From: Dyadobacter sp. CY261
GTDB taxonomy: Bacteria > Bacteroidota > Bacteroidia > Cytophagales > Spirosomataceae
Assembly: GCF_021440085.1 (NCBI RefSeq)
Contig: NZ_JAKCPW010000001.1
Location: 806,001 to 870,000 of the forward strand
Direction of reading: 5' to 3'
DNA length: 64,000 nucleotides
The notes below the pieces were generated by a model. That model saw only the letters and a program-made list of their open reading frames with translations. It had not been told where the DNA came from and searched no databases. Positions 35,421 to 44,002 of the stretch are shown piece after piece (position 1 is the first letter of the stretch; each line of letters opens with the position of its first letter). A program made the position numbers and the translations under genes.

Positions 35421-36715
35421 AAACTTACCAGAAATCCGCCGAACTGCTCGAAAGGGCCAAAAAAGTGCTCGCCAGCGGCGTTTCTTCCGAATTCAGGAAA
35501 TACAACCACCCGCATGCGCTCTTTTACACCCACGGACGCGGGAGCCGCATTTATGATGTGGATGGCAACGAATATCTTGATTTTACCCTCAGTCAGGGGC
35601 CGCTTATCCTCGGCCATTCGCACCCGGAAGTACTGCGGGCCGTGGCCGAATATTCACAGGATGGTCAGCTCTTTGCAGGGCAGCACATCCGGGAGATCGA
35701 GTTGGCTGAAAAGCTGAACCAGTTGATCCCCTCCGCCGAAATGATGCGGTTTTGTCTGGATGGCTCCGAGGCGGTGCAAACGGCCTTCCGCGTGGCACGT
35801 GCCAGAACGGGTAAAAACAAATTCCTGCGTTTTGAAGGACATTACCATGGCTGGATGGACAATGTTTGCTGGGCGATCAGCACGCCGTCCGAAGAAGCAC
35901 TGGGCAGCCGCGAGCATCCGAATGTGTTCCCATGGACGCAAGGTTTGCCAGAGGGTGTTGAAAATGAATTTATTGTCCTGCCCTGGAACGACCTGGAATT
36001 GGTACGGAAGACCATCAGCGAACGCGGTCACGAAATTGCCGCGATCATTACCGAGCCTGTAATGTGCAATAATGGCTGCATTGAGCCGCAGCCCGGCTTT
36101 TTACAGGGTTTAAGGGATTTGTGCAGCGCCAATAACATCGCACTGATTTTCGATGAAGTGATTACCGGCTTTCGCCTCTCGCTGGGCGGGGCGCAACAGT
36201 ATTTTGGCATCACTCCCGACCTTTCCATTTTTGCGAAGGCAATTGCCAGCGGCTATGCGATCAGCGCCATCGTAGGCAAATACGAATGGATGCAGCTGAT
36301 CGAACAGGCCAAAGTGATCCATGCCGGCACGATGAATGCGGGTAACCCGACCGTCGCGGCGGCATTGGCTACGATTGCTGTTTTGGAGAAAGAGCAACCA
36401 CACGAACGGCTGTTCCGGCTGGGAAGCAAGCTAATGGCCGGTTTGCAGCAAGCGGCTGCTAACAGCGGACATGCATTGCTGGTTGAAGGGCCGGGGCCGA
36501 TGTTTGCCATTAGTTTTACGAAAATTGAAAAGACAAATGATTACCGGGATACCCTGGCTGCTGACAAGGCAAAACTAGGCAAATTCGTCGCCGCGATGCA
36601 CGACGAAGGAGTGCGGGTGATTGGCCGCGGATTGTGGTATATCAGCGCGGTACACACCGACGAGGACATTGAAATCGCCATTGCCACCGCCGAAAAGGTA
36701 TTGAAACAAATCTGA
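35417..36715 (+). CDS. Class III aminotransferase, glutamate-1-semialdehyde aminomutase-like
   Basis: 432 aa PLP enzyme. Recognisable are RIYDVDGNEYLDFTLSQGP, MMRFCLDGSEAVQTAFRVAR, GHYHGWMDN, the cofactor Asp in LIFDEVITGFRLS, and the Schiff-base Lys in SIFAKAIASGYAISAI. Similarity to GSA aminomutases is strong, but the genomic setting is catabolic and there is no heme biosynthesis nearby. It probably transaminates or 2,1-aminomutates an amino acid or amino-sugar acid whose imine product is handled by RidA. Confidence 0.9.
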   Translation: MKTYQKSAELLERAKKVLASGVSSEFRKYNHPHALFYTHGRGSRIYDVDGNEYLDFTLSQGPLILGHSHPEVLRAVAEYSQDGQLFAGQHIREIELAEKLNQLIPSAEMMRFCLDGSEAVQTAFRVARARTGKNKFLRFEGHYHGWMDNVCWAISTPSEEALGSREHPNVFPWTQGLPEGVENEFIVLPWNDLELVRKTISERGHEIAAIITEPVMCNNGCIEPQPGFLQGLRDLCSANNIALIFDEVITGFRLSLGGAQQYFGITPDLSIFAKAIASGYAISAIVGKYEWMQLIEQAKVIHAGTMNAGNPTVAAALATIAVLEKEQPHERLFRLGSKLMAGLQQAAANSGHALLVEGPGPMFAISFTKIEKTNDYRDTLAADKAKLGKFVAAMHDEGVRVIGRGLWYISAVHTDEDIEIAIATAEKVLKQI

Positions 36716-36730
36716 AACGAGGCTCAGCCG

Positions 36731-37615
36731 ATGAAAGAAAGCGGACAAAGCAGTGAACCGGCGCTGGTGCTGGGGGCACATCCTATTGCGGACAGTATAC
36801 AAGGCTGCCTAAGTCAGGCAGGGCAAACCGTCCTGACGGATTTGAATGCGGATCAGGCCGCGGATGTACGGCTGGCTATATTGGTAACGGAAGAGGATGC
36901 GGACCTGAAAAGGCAGTGGATCAGGGAAATAGAGGCTAAGGTTTCTGGCGAGACGTTGATTGCCGTCAATACCGAAACCATTGGGCTGGATGTTTTGCAG
37001 GCAAATGCATTATACCCCGAACGTATCATCGGCCTGAACTGGACGGAGCCTGCGGACACGACCTTGTTCCTGGAAATCATCGCGAACGACATGACGGACG
37101 CAACCCATGTAGCCTATCTCGAAGAAATCGCCCAAACCAGTTGGAACAAAGATCCTTACGTGATCCACGGAAATACGGGCATACGCATGCGGCTGTTGGC
37201 TGCGCTCATACGCGAGGCGTTTTACCTGGTGCAAAATGGTTATGCCAATGTCGAAGACATCGACAGGGCCTGCCGGAACGATGCCGGTTATTATCTTCCC
37301 TTTGCCGGAAATCTCCGGTATATGGATCTGATGGGCACTTATGCATATGGAATGGTGATGAAAGATCTCAACAGCGAGCTCGCTACTGATACGAAGTTGC
37401 CTGGCTTTTTTACAGAAATGGTTAGAAGGGGAGAATGGGGGATGGAGGAAGGAGGAAAGGGGTTTTACCAGTATGACGATGGCGAAGTGGAACGGTGGCG
37501 TGAGTTAATGGGCAAATTCAGCCTTGAAATCCGGGAGCTGATCGGGAAATACAACTTTGGGAACAGCGCTGAGGAAGTGATTTTGCAATTTAAAAACGGA
37601 TCGGGCCTGCTATGA
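36731..37615 (+). CDS. Degenerate 3-hydroxyacyl-CoA-dehydrogenase-like paralogue (probable pseudoenzyme)
   Basis: 294 aa, same two-domain layout as the gene at 34449. The NAD loop is lost (ALVLGAHPIADSI, no GxGxxG). The catalytic His is replaced by Asn103 in GLNWTEPADTTLFLEI, while the paired Glu115 remains. The C-terminal helices are well kept (GIRMRLLAALIREAFYLVQN, DIDRACRNDAGYYLP). Conservation of fold with loss of cofactor and acid-base residues suggests a partner subunit rather than decay, because the frame is intact and lies mid-operon, overlapping the next gene by 4 bp. Confidence 0.8.
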   Translation: MKESGQSSEPALVLGAHPIADSIQGCLSQAGQTVLTDLNADQAADVRLAILVTEEDADLKRQWIREIEAKVSGETLIAVNTETIGLDVLQANALYPERIIGLNWTEPADTTLFLEIIANDMTDATHVAYLEEIAQTSWNKDPYVIHGNTGIRMRLLAALIREAFYLVQNGYANVEDIDRACRNDAGYYLPFAGNLRYMDLMGTYAYGMVMKDLNSELATDTKLPGFFTEMVRRGEWGMEEGGKGFYQYDDGEVERWRELMGKFSLEIRELIGKYNFGNSAEEVILQFKNGSGLL

Positions 37616-38688
37616 GATTGATATTTGATGCGCACCTGGACCTGGCGATGAATGCCATTGAATGGAACCGGGACCTCACGCGCCCGCTGGACGAAATCCG
37701 GCAGCGCGAGATGCATATGAAGGACAAAAACGATCGCGGAAAGGGTATAGTATGCCTGCCGGAGCTGAGAAAGGGCAACATAGGCATTGTGGTGGCGACG
37801 CAACTGGCCCGGTACACGCCATTCGGCAGTGCACTGACAGGCTGGAATTCACCGCAGCAAGCCTGGGCGATGACGCAGGCGCAGCTCGCCTGGTATCGCG
37901 AAATGGAAGCATTGGGCGAGATGGTGCAAATTGTCGATTTGCAGGGCTTGGAAGCGCATTTGAGACTTTGGAATAATCCTTTGCAAGAAGGCGAAAAACT
38001 TCCGGTTGGCTACATTCTGAGCCTGGAAGGTGCCGATTCGCTGGTGGATGTGCCGTATCTGCACCACGCCTACGATTACGGTCTGCGGGCGGTAGGGCTT
38101 TCGCATTTTGGGCCGGGGCGGTATGCGCCAGGTACCAAAATGGAAGGGCCGCTGATGCCATCGGGTTTTGAGCTGATGCGGGAAATGTCGAAGCTCGGCA
38201 TGATCCTGGATACCACGCATCTGACGGATGAAGGTTTCGATCAGGTGATGGATTTTTATGATGGGCCTATCTGGTCGAGCCACCATAATGTGCGCAAGAT
38301 CGTGCCTAACCAGCGGCAATTAACTGATGAACAGATCAAAAGGCTTATCGATCGTGGCGCGGTGATCGGCGGGATGCTCGATTGCTGGGCCATGGATATA
38401 CGATTTATCGACATGGTTTCGGATCCCTGGCAGTTGGATATCCGCCTGGCGCACCTGGTGGATCATTGGGACCACATTTGTCAGATTGCCGGGAACAGTC
38501 GACACATTGCTATCGGTAGCGATTTGGACGGCATTTTCGGCACCGAGCAGTCGCCCTGGGACCTCAATTCCATTGCCGACCTGCAAAAGTTCGAAGCCAT
38601 CCTGACCGATCGTGGTTATAAAGACGAGGATATCGACAACATTTTCAGCCAAAACTGGCTCCGTTTCCTGCGCAATACCTGGAAATGA
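37612..38688 (+). CDS. M19 membrane (renal) dipeptidase family metallohydrolase
   Basis: 358 aa, no signal peptide, so cytosolic. Metal ligands of the amidohydrolase-type M19 barrel are visible: IFDAHLDL (Asp6/His8/Asp10), Glu in YILSLEGADSL, His in ILDTTHLTDEG, SSHHNVRK and Asp in HIAIGSDLDGIFG. M19 enzymes hydrolyse dipeptides or N-acyl-D-amino acids. Within this operon it could release an amino acid or amino-sugar acid from an amide-linked conjugate (inference). Confidence 0.9.
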   Translation: MRLIFDAHLDLAMNAIEWNRDLTRPLDEIRQREMHMKDKNDRGKGIVCLPELRKGNIGIVVATQLARYTPFGSALTGWNSPQQAWAMTQAQLAWYREMEALGEMVQIVDLQGLEAHLRLWNNPLQEGEKLPVGYILSLEGADSLVDVPYLHHAYDYGLRAVGLSHFGPGRYAPGTKMEGPLMPSGFELMREMSKLGMILDTTHLTDEGFDQVMDFYDGPIWSSHHNVRKIVPNQRQLTDEQIKRLIDRGAVIGGMLDCWAMDIRFIDMVSDPWQLDIRLAHLVDHWDHICQIAGNSRHIAIGSDLDGIFGTEQSPWDLNSIADLQKFEAILTDRGYKDEDIDNIFSQNWLRFLRNTWK

Positions 38689-38716
38689 GTTTAGTATATT
38701 GTTTTAATTAAAGTAA

Positions 38717-40090
38717 ATGTCAACTTTAAAGACCTCGTTTCTGGCTGGTGCAGCCCGCGTCAAAACCACGCCGCCGCTGGGCACGCGTATCAACGGCGAT
38801 TTTATCACGCATTACGCGACCTACATTCATGATGATCTATATGCCAAAGCATTGGCGCTCCGTAGCGGCGAAACGACGGTCGTGTTGGTGATGGTGGATA
38901 TTTGCGTGATGCCCAAGGAGTTTGTTGATGGTGCGAAAGCGCTCATTACCTCACGCACAGGCATTCCTCACACGCACCTGCTTGTAGCGAGCACGCATAC
39001 GCACGCGGCGGGATCGGTGGCGGATGTGCATTTGGGCAGTATTGATCCGGCTTATGAAAAAATGTTACCGGGACGGATTGCGGCGGCGGTGGATGCTGCT
39101 TTGGAAAACCTCCGTCCTGCGCGCATTGCATTCGGCTCTTTGATGGCACCGGAGCATGTACTATGCCGGCGGTATGCGATGAAACCGGGTTACACACCAT
39201 TGAATCCGGTGACGGGCGGTGTCGACAAGGTGAAAACCAACCCCTTTGGTGGCGAAGCGTATATTGACGACGGCATAGCAACCACCGACCCCGAGCTGGG
39301 CTATCTGGCCGTTCAGGGGGTGGATGGTCGCTGGATCAGCATGCTGGGTAATTATTCACTGCATTATGTGGGAGATTGGGAAAACGGAACTATTTCCGCC
39401 GATTATTTCGGTTACTTCTCCGAAAGGCTGCGCGAACAACTCGGAGCGGGCGATGATTTTGTAGGTATGATGAGCAACGGCACGAGCGGGGATGTTAATA
39501 TCTGGGATTTTCTGGATAGTGAACGATATCCGAAGGCGCATTTTGAAAAAAGCCAATTCATCGGCCACGACTTGGCCGATCGGCTGGTCGACAGCCTGAA
39601 AGTGTTGGAATGGCAGTCGGAACCGGCGTTGGAGGCGGTTTTTGAGCTTTTGTCCTGTGAGGTTGTGAAACCTTCGCAAGAGGAGTTGGATGCGGCGGCA
39701 AAAGTAATTGCGACCGCCCGTTTTGAAACGATCGAATACCATGCGGAGGGATTAAAACAGATTTACGCCCGCGAGCAATTGTTGCTCCATGAAATGCCCG
39801 CTACCCGCGAATGCCCGGCGCAAGCGATCCGTATCGGAAATGGCGTTATTGGCGGGCTGGGTGGGGAGTTTTTTTCGGAGACCGGTCTTTATTTGAAGTC
39901 GCAAGCACGTATTGACAACTATTTTACCATCACCATGGCCAATGGCAATGCCGGTTATGTGCCACCCGCGCATGAAGTGGAACTGGGCGGCTATGAGAGC
40001 TGGCGCTGCCGGTACAGTTGCCTCGCTGCCGGATCGGAAGCGGTGATCCGTGAGGCGTTGCTGCAAATGGTGATGCGTTTAGCTTACTAA
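38717..40090 (+). CDS. Neutral ceramidase-like cytosolic hydrolase
   Basis: 457 aa. It has no signal peptide, unlike the relative at 24159. The N-terminal FLAGAARVKTTPPLGTRING, the zinc pair His94/His96 in VASTHTHAAG, MMSNGTSGDVNIWDF and IGGLGGEFFSETGLYLKS fit the neutral/alkaline ceramidase N-terminal domain. The C-terminal Ig-like domain is absent. It is the last gene of the ridA operon, 28 bp after the dipeptidase. The sequence just upstream (GTATATTG and AAAGTAA) resembles the regulon element but has the wrong spacing, so I do not call a promoter there. Confidence 0.82.
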   Translation: MSTLKTSFLAGAARVKTTPPLGTRINGDFITHYATYIHDDLYAKALALRSGETTVVLVMVDICVMPKEFVDGAKALITSRTGIPHTHLLVASTHTHAAGSVADVHLGSIDPAYEKMLPGRIAAAVDAALENLRPARIAFGSLMAPEHVLCRRYAMKPGYTPLNPVTGGVDKVKTNPFGGEAYIDDGIATTDPELGYLAVQGVDGRWISMLGNYSLHYVGDWENGTISADYFGYFSERLREQLGAGDDFVGMMSNGTSGDVNIWDFLDSERYPKAHFEKSQFIGHDLADRLVDSLKVLEWQSEPALEAVFELLSCEVVKPSQEELDAAAKVIATARFETIEYHAEGLKQIYAREQLLLHEMPATRECPAQAIRIGNGVIGGLGGEFFSETGLYLKSQARIDNYFTITMANGNAGYVPPAHEVELGGYESWRCRYSCLAAGSEAVIREALLQMVMRLAY

Positions 40091-40105
40091 TACTATATTT
40101 CAAGA

Positions 40106-40120
40106 AACCGCCCGGCGGTT
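40106..40120. terminator. Short hairpin between convergent genes
   Basis: AACCGC-CCG-GCGGTT, a 6-bp stem between the ceramidase-like gene and the convergent araC gene, overlapping two bases of the latter's stop codon. It could terminate both transcripts; the stem is short and no U-tract is evident. Confidence 0.45.
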
Positions 40121-40988
40121 ACCGGATGATGAGCGTCTTCCGGTAATCGCTGGGCGTCATGTTTTTGAGCTTTTTGAACTGCCGGTTAAAATTTGCAAGA
40201 TTATTAAATCCGCATTCGTAGGCTACTTCCACTACATTGCGATCGTGCAGGGAAAGCAGCTTGCAGGCGTGGCCAATGCGCACAGTGGTGAGGTATTCCA
40301 CGAACGTTACCCTGAACTGCTCCTTGAAAAAGTTACAAAACGCCGTAACGCCCATATTCCCCACCGACGCGATCTCGGCAAGGCTGATGTCCTTGTCGAA
40401 ATTCTGCATAATATAGCCGGTAACCTTTTTGAAGCGATCCGAAGAGTCGTAATGGAAGTTCTGCACGAAACGCGGACTGGCCAAAAGGTCGAATTCCGTG
40501 GTGTTGGACATGATATCGAATATCAGCATCAGCGACGATAGGCGTTGGAGGCCATTCTGGGCGGGCATTTGCCGGATGAGCGCATTGATCCTGTCCCTCG
40601 TTTCTCCGCGTAAGGCCATACCTCTGTCGGCGAGTTTGAGAATTTTTTTAAAGTCGTCTATTTCCGGAATAGTCATAAAATCCTCCCCCAGGAAATCGTC
40701 CGTGAAATGGACCACCAGGGCGTCGGCCTTTTCGGGCGCACGGCGTTCCAGATAGATCGGATCGTTGACCCACACATGAGGCAGCAGCGAGCCCATAAAC
40801 ACCAGGTCATCTTCCTCGAAGTAGCCGATATGATCGCCTACCATGCGTCTGCCGGTGCTTTTGTTTATCATAACAAATTCGTAATGAGCATGATAATGCC
40901 ATGGTGCGGGGAAGAAGTCGCCCCTCTCGCGAAACACAATGAAGGACTTGTCGACGTCCTGTGGCAGGTGAAATTCAACAGCTTTCAT
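40119..40988 (-). CDS. AraC family transcriptional regulator (cupin + HTH), presumed regulator of the catabolic locus
   Basis: 289 aa. An N-terminal cupin-like sensor domain (FFPAPWHYHAHYEFVMINKS, VFMGSLLPHVWVND, residues 1-115) is followed by the AraC DNA-binding domain (about 185-289). The latter has SLAEIASVGNMGVTAFCNFF, KLLSLHDRNVVEVAYECGFN and NLANFNRQFKKLKNMTPSDY. It is the only soluble AraC protein in the locus, next to the ridA operon, and has a copy of the regulon element and a divergent half-copy just upstream. I infer it activates the five promoters and perhaps regulates itself, with the ligand bound by the cupin. Confidence 0.92.
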   Translation of the reverse strand: MKAVEFHLPQDVDKSFIVFRERGDFFPAPWHYHAHYEFVMINKSTGRRMVGDHIGYFEEDDLVFMGSLLPHVWVNDPIYLERRAPEKADALVVHFTDDFLGEDFMTIPEIDDFKKILKLADRGMALRGETRDRINALIRQMPAQNGLQRLSSLMLIFDIMSNTTEFDLLASPRFVQNFHYDSSDRFKKVTGYIMQNFDKDISLAEIASVGNMGVTAFCNFFKEQFRVTFVEYLTTVRIGHACKLLSLHDRNVVEVAYECGFNNLANFNRQFKKLKNMTPSDYRKTLIIR

Positions 40989-40999
40989 AATGGTGGGTT

Positions 41000-41033
41000 T
41001 TGGAATGTATTTGTAAACTAATACAATTTTTCA
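41000..41033 (-). promoter_or_regulatory. Divergent half-copy of the regulon element before araC (copy 7)
   Basis: On the minus strand, TGAAAAATTGTATTAG (41033 to 41018) matches the left part of the element, but the right part AAAGTA is missing. It lies 30-45 bp before the araC ATG, where it would overlap the araC promoter; autoregulation is plausible. Confidence 0.5.
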
Positions 41034-41048
41034 AAACCCACTACTTTG

Positions 41049-41082
41049 TGAAAGATAGTATCAGTATTGAGCAAAAAAGTAG
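41049..41082 (+). promoter_or_regulatory. Regulon element copy upstream of araC (copy 6)
   Basis: TGAAAGATAGTATCAG at 41049-41064 and AAAGTAG at 41076, a full match with exact internal spacing. Unlike the other five full copies it has no TAnnTTTG box 47-48 bp downstream and no plus-strand gene follows. It may serve the araC gene on the other strand, or be left from a lost operon. Confidence 0.7.
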
Positions 41083-41207
41083 CATTGTGCTACTGGTAAA
41101 CAGAAAAATGACGGAATGAAAATTCAATCCGCCATTAAAAACTACAATGAAATTATTATGAAAGCAATTCGTCCCGATTAATCAGGAAGTGATGTAAGCG
41201 CTCTCTT

Positions 41208-41642
41208 TTATGCAGGGACAAGCCGGGTGCTTATACCAATTCTGTTCCAGACATTGATCGTGATGATCGCGAGGATCAACTGCGCCAGATACTCGGGCTC
41301 GAAAAATCGCTCAGCTTGCGCGTATGTTTCATCTTTTACGTGGTTGCCGATCAGCGTTACTTCTTCGGTCAGCGCCAGAATGGCCCGTTCTTCGTTCGAA
41401 AAGAAAGGGGCATCGCGCCAGGCATTGAGTGCGTAGATGCGCTGCTCACTTTCCCCGGCCTTGCGCGCTTCCTTGGTGTGCATGTCGATACAGAATGCGC
41501 AGCCGTTGATCTGGGACGCCAGGATCTTGATCAAATCCTTGTGCGTTCGGGTCAGCGGGGTGCTTTCAATGAATTTTTTTAGTCCTAGCACTGCTTTGTA
41601 TCCGGCTGGTTCGGCCTTGTCGATGTGGATTCTCGTTTGCAT
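41208..41642 (-). CDS. Carboxymuconolactone decarboxylase / AhpD-like protein
   Basis: 144 aa, helical. The AhpD-like redox motif is in QINGCAFCIDMHTKEARKAG (CxxC followed by His). The rest of the family pattern is present: RDAPFFSNEERAILALTEEV, and FFEPEYLAQLILAIITINVWNRIG. Such proteins are alkylhydroperoxidase-like reductants. It lies 19 bp downstream of an azoreductase gene on the same strand, so the pair probably handles electrophile or quinone stress. It appears unrelated to the catabolic locus it interrupts. Confidence 0.9.
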   Translation of the reverse strand: MQTRIHIDKAEPAGYKAVLGLKKFIESTPLTRTHKDLIKILASQINGCAFCIDMHTKEARKAGESEQRIYALNAWRDAPFFSNEERAILALTEEVTLIGNHVKDETYAQAERFFEPEYLAQLILAIITINVWNRIGISTRLVPA

Positions 41643-41661
41643 GCGATTGTATTTAAATTGA

Positions 41662-42336
41662 TTAGTAATTGATTATGGAATGAATACTGTGGTCGCGTTC
41701 CAGATGCCGGTCGATAAACGTCCTGATTTCTCTTTTCGAATTGTCAATGGCGCTTGTCAGTTCGTCGGACGGTGTGGACGCGCCGTTGATGGAGATGACG
41801 TGTATGTCTTTAATTCCCATGATGTTGAACACGGTTTTTAAATAAGTGCTCTGGAAATTCATATGCTCGTTGTATTCGCCCGGCTCGTAACCGGCAGCTC
41901 CCCTGGCAAGCAGCAGGACCAGCGTTTTGTTTTGCAATAGGCCGGTATAGGGATGCGTTTTGTCGGCCGGGTTGGGCTTCCAGGTTTCGTGGATTCGCAT
42001 CACCTGGTCGATATAGGCTTTCAGCGGGCTCGGGATCGACCAGTTGTACATCGGGGCTCCGATCACGATCACGTCGGCTTCTTTTAATTCGGATACGAAA
42101 ATATCGCTGGTTCCGAGTGCGAGAACATCTGCTTCCGTCCTCGACGCCGCGGGTTTGAAGGCGGCCGAAATCCATTCGCCTGTCATATGGGGCACGTTGA
42201 TCGTTCCTAGTTCCCTGAATGCGATGACGGAGTCGGGCTGGCGTTCTTTCCAGTTTTCGACAAACGTGGCAGTCATTTCCCGGCTGTGGGAGCGCTGCAT
42301 TCTGGCACTGGCGTTGATGACTAATAACTTCTTCAT
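41662..42336 (-). CDS. FMN-dependent NADH:quinone oxidoreductase / azoreductase (AzoR-like)
   Basis: 224 aa flavodoxin-like. LLVINASARMQRSHSREMTA is the FMN phosphate loop of AzoR proteins. VIVIGAPMYNWSIPSPLKAY is the second flavin-contact motif, and LLLARGAAGYEPGEYNEH is also typical. It reduces quinones or azo compounds by two electrons. The start at 42336 was preferred to an in-frame ATG at 42453, which would run across the divergent MocR promoter. It is divergent from the MocR regulator gene, which probably controls it. Confidence 0.9.
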   Translation of the reverse strand: MKKLLVINASARMQRSHSREMTATFVENWKERQPDSVIAFRELGTINVPHMTGEWISAAFKPAASRTEADVLALGTSDIFVSELKEADVIVIGAPMYNWSIPSPLKAYIDQVMRIHETWKPNPADKTHPYTGLLQNKTLVLLLARGAAGYEPGEYNEHMNFQSTYLKTVFNIMGIKDIHVISINGASTPSDELTSAIDNSKREIRTFIDRHLERDHSIHSIINY

Positions 42337-42371
42337 TTTCCTTCTTTTTTCTTCAAAATTACGCCTCGCTT

Positions 42372-42412
42372 GGGCTATATTTGAGGCCCAGTTTTGACAA
42401 AACAGATAGCCC
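42372..42412 (+). promoter_or_regulatory. MocR promoter with inverted repeats
   Basis: The -7 box TATATTTG is at 42376-42383, 31 bp before the MocR ATG. It is embedded in inverted repeat GGGCTAT (42372-42378) and ATAGCCC (42406-42412), which also encloses GTTTT-GAC-AAAAC (42391-42403). The arrangement suits autoregulation and control of the divergent azoreductase gene. Confidence 0.55.
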
Positions 42413-42414
42413 AG

Positions 42415-43887
42415 ATGTTGCCTTACAAAACACTCATCCAGATTGACCGACATGCGTCCGTCGCACTGTACGTTCAGTTATGTAATGCATTTATTATATT
42501 GATTACCAAAGGTGTATTGCAGCCGGAGGACATGCTTCCTAGCTCGCGCGTTCTTGCCGGTCTGATCGGCGTTAACCGGAACACCATTAAACTGGCCTAT
42601 GAAGAACTGGTAAGCCAGGGCTGGGCCGAGGCCGTTGAGCGCAAGGGGATATTTGTGAATTCAAAACTCCCGATCTCGTCGAAAAAGGTGCTTGCGGGCG
42701 TGCCTCAGGACGGAGGCACGCGTAATGCGTTCATATGGACCAACAGGTTCCGGAACGCCATGCCCAGTAAAGACCTTCAAAAAGCAGGACTGGCGATCGA
42801 CGACGGTTTTCCGGATGTGCGCCTGGCGCCGATTGACCAGTTGATGCGGGAATACAGAAGCATGTCCCGGAAATTTTATGGTAAAAACTTCCTACGATAC
42901 GGAAGCTCGGCCGGATCGGAACGGCTTCGGATTGCCATTGCCAATTACCTATCGATTACAAGAGGGTTGACGGTATCCCCTGAAAATATCCTTATAACAA
43001 AAGGAAGCCAGATGGGCATTTATCTCGCAGCGCATTTGCTGCTGAGCCCCGGCGATCCCATTGCAGCCGGGATGTCCAATTATGCACTGGCGGACGAAAC
43101 TTTCCGGCATGCCGGCGCAAACATTCTCAGGGTGCCGGTGGATGCATTGGGAATGGATATCGACTTTTTGGAAAAAAACCTTGAAAAGACAAAGATCAGG
43201 GCAGTTTATACCATTCCGCACCATCACCTGCCCACCACGGTCACGCTTAGCAGCGAGCGCCGGTTGAAATTGCTGAACCTTGCCAAAACACACCGTTTCG
43301 CCATTATTGAGGACGATTATGATTTTGACTTTCATTACGAAAACAAACCTTACCTGCCCCTGGCGAGCATCGATCACAACCAGAATGTGATCTACATCGG
43401 GTCTATTTCCAAAACCTTCGCGCCTGCGTTGCGTATAGGGTTTATGGTGGGGCCTCCCGAATTTATGAAAGCCGCTTCGTCGCTGAGGGAGCTGATCGAC
43501 CGTCAGGGCGATACGCTGATGGAGGAGGCGTTTTCGGTACTGTTCGACAACGGGGAGGTAGACAGGCATTTCCGGAAATCGCTTAAAATCTACAAAGACC
43601 GCCGGGACTTGTTCTGTGAAATACTGGCCTCCGATTTTAGGGATAAAATTACTTTCGATGTGCCCGAAGGAGGGTTGGGCATCTGGGCAAATTTTGCTCC
43701 GGATATCGATTTGCACAAAGTGTCTTTTCAGGCCCGCAAAAAGGGATTATATATCGATGATGGTGATTTTTACAAAAACGAAAGCTTTTCGACCAATGCA
43801 TTGAGAATGGGCTTTGCATCGCTGAACGAAACGGAAATGAGGCAGGCATTGAAAATTTTGGAGGGTGTTTTGTCAAATGCCGGTTAA
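42415..43887 (+). CDS. MocR-type regulator (GntR HTH fused to class I aminotransferase domain)
   Basis: 490 aa. The N-terminal winged helix (about 1-75) has ALYVQLCNAFIILITKGVLQ, MLPSSRVLAGLIGVNRNTIK and LAYEELVSQGWAEAVERKG. It is followed by a fold-type I aminotransferase domain with AIIEDDYDFDFHYE and the PLP-lysine motif YIGSISKTFAPALRIGFMV. MocR proteins sense PLP, amino compounds or related ligands. The divergent azoreductase/AhpD-like genes, 78 bp away, are the likely targets. ATG 42415 lies after the -7 box; an earlier TTG would lie in the promoter. Confidence 0.9.
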   Translation: MLPYKTLIQIDRHASVALYVQLCNAFIILITKGVLQPEDMLPSSRVLAGLIGVNRNTIKLAYEELVSQGWAEAVERKGIFVNSKLPISSKKVLAGVPQDGGTRNAFIWTNRFRNAMPSKDLQKAGLAIDDGFPDVRLAPIDQLMREYRSMSRKFYGKNFLRYGSSAGSERLRIAIANYLSITRGLTVSPENILITKGSQMGIYLAAHLLLSPGDPIAAGMSNYALADETFRHAGANILRVPVDALGMDIDFLEKNLEKTKIRAVYTIPHHHLPTTVTLSSERRLKLLNLAKTHRFAIIEDDYDFDFHYENKPYLPLASIDHNQNVIYIGSISKTFAPALRIGFMVGPPEFMKAASSLRELIDRQGDTLMEEAFSVLFDNGEVDRHFRKSLKIYKDRRDLFCEILASDFRDKITFDVPEGGLGIWANFAPDIDLHKVSFQARKKGLYIDDGDFYKNESFSTNALRMGFASLNETEMRQALKILEGVLSNAG

Positions 43888-43978
43888 AATTCCTGCGAAT
43901 CCCGGCTTGAAATCTGTGCCGGACTTTGGGCCATTGATTATCTCATTCCTGGTACATTCCGGGTCTTTTCCGACCATC

Positions 43979-43986
43979 TACTTTTG
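43979..43986 (+). promoter_or_regulatory. -7 box for the GNAT gene
   Basis: TACTTTTG matches TAnnTTTG 16 bp before the ATG at 44003. No regulon element precedes it, which separates this gene from the catabolic regulon. Confidence 0.55.
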
Positions 43987-44002
43987 TGGGAAAACAAAGT
44001 AT

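Noticed and set aside
35417..36715. Annotation as hemL (glutamate-1-semialdehyde aminomutase) for heme synthesis
   Set aside because: Mid-operon position among catabolic genes and RidA favours a catabolic aminotransferase; the family alone does not decide.
38694..38716. Possible further copy of the regulon element before the cytosolic ceramidase-like gene (GTATATTG then AAAGTAA)
   Set aside because: Spacing between the two parts is two bases short and no -7 box fits before the ATG.
41159..41182. Seven-codon frame MKAIRPD after the araC upstream region
   Set aside because: Too short to call a gene; mentioned only as a possible scar of a lost gene start.
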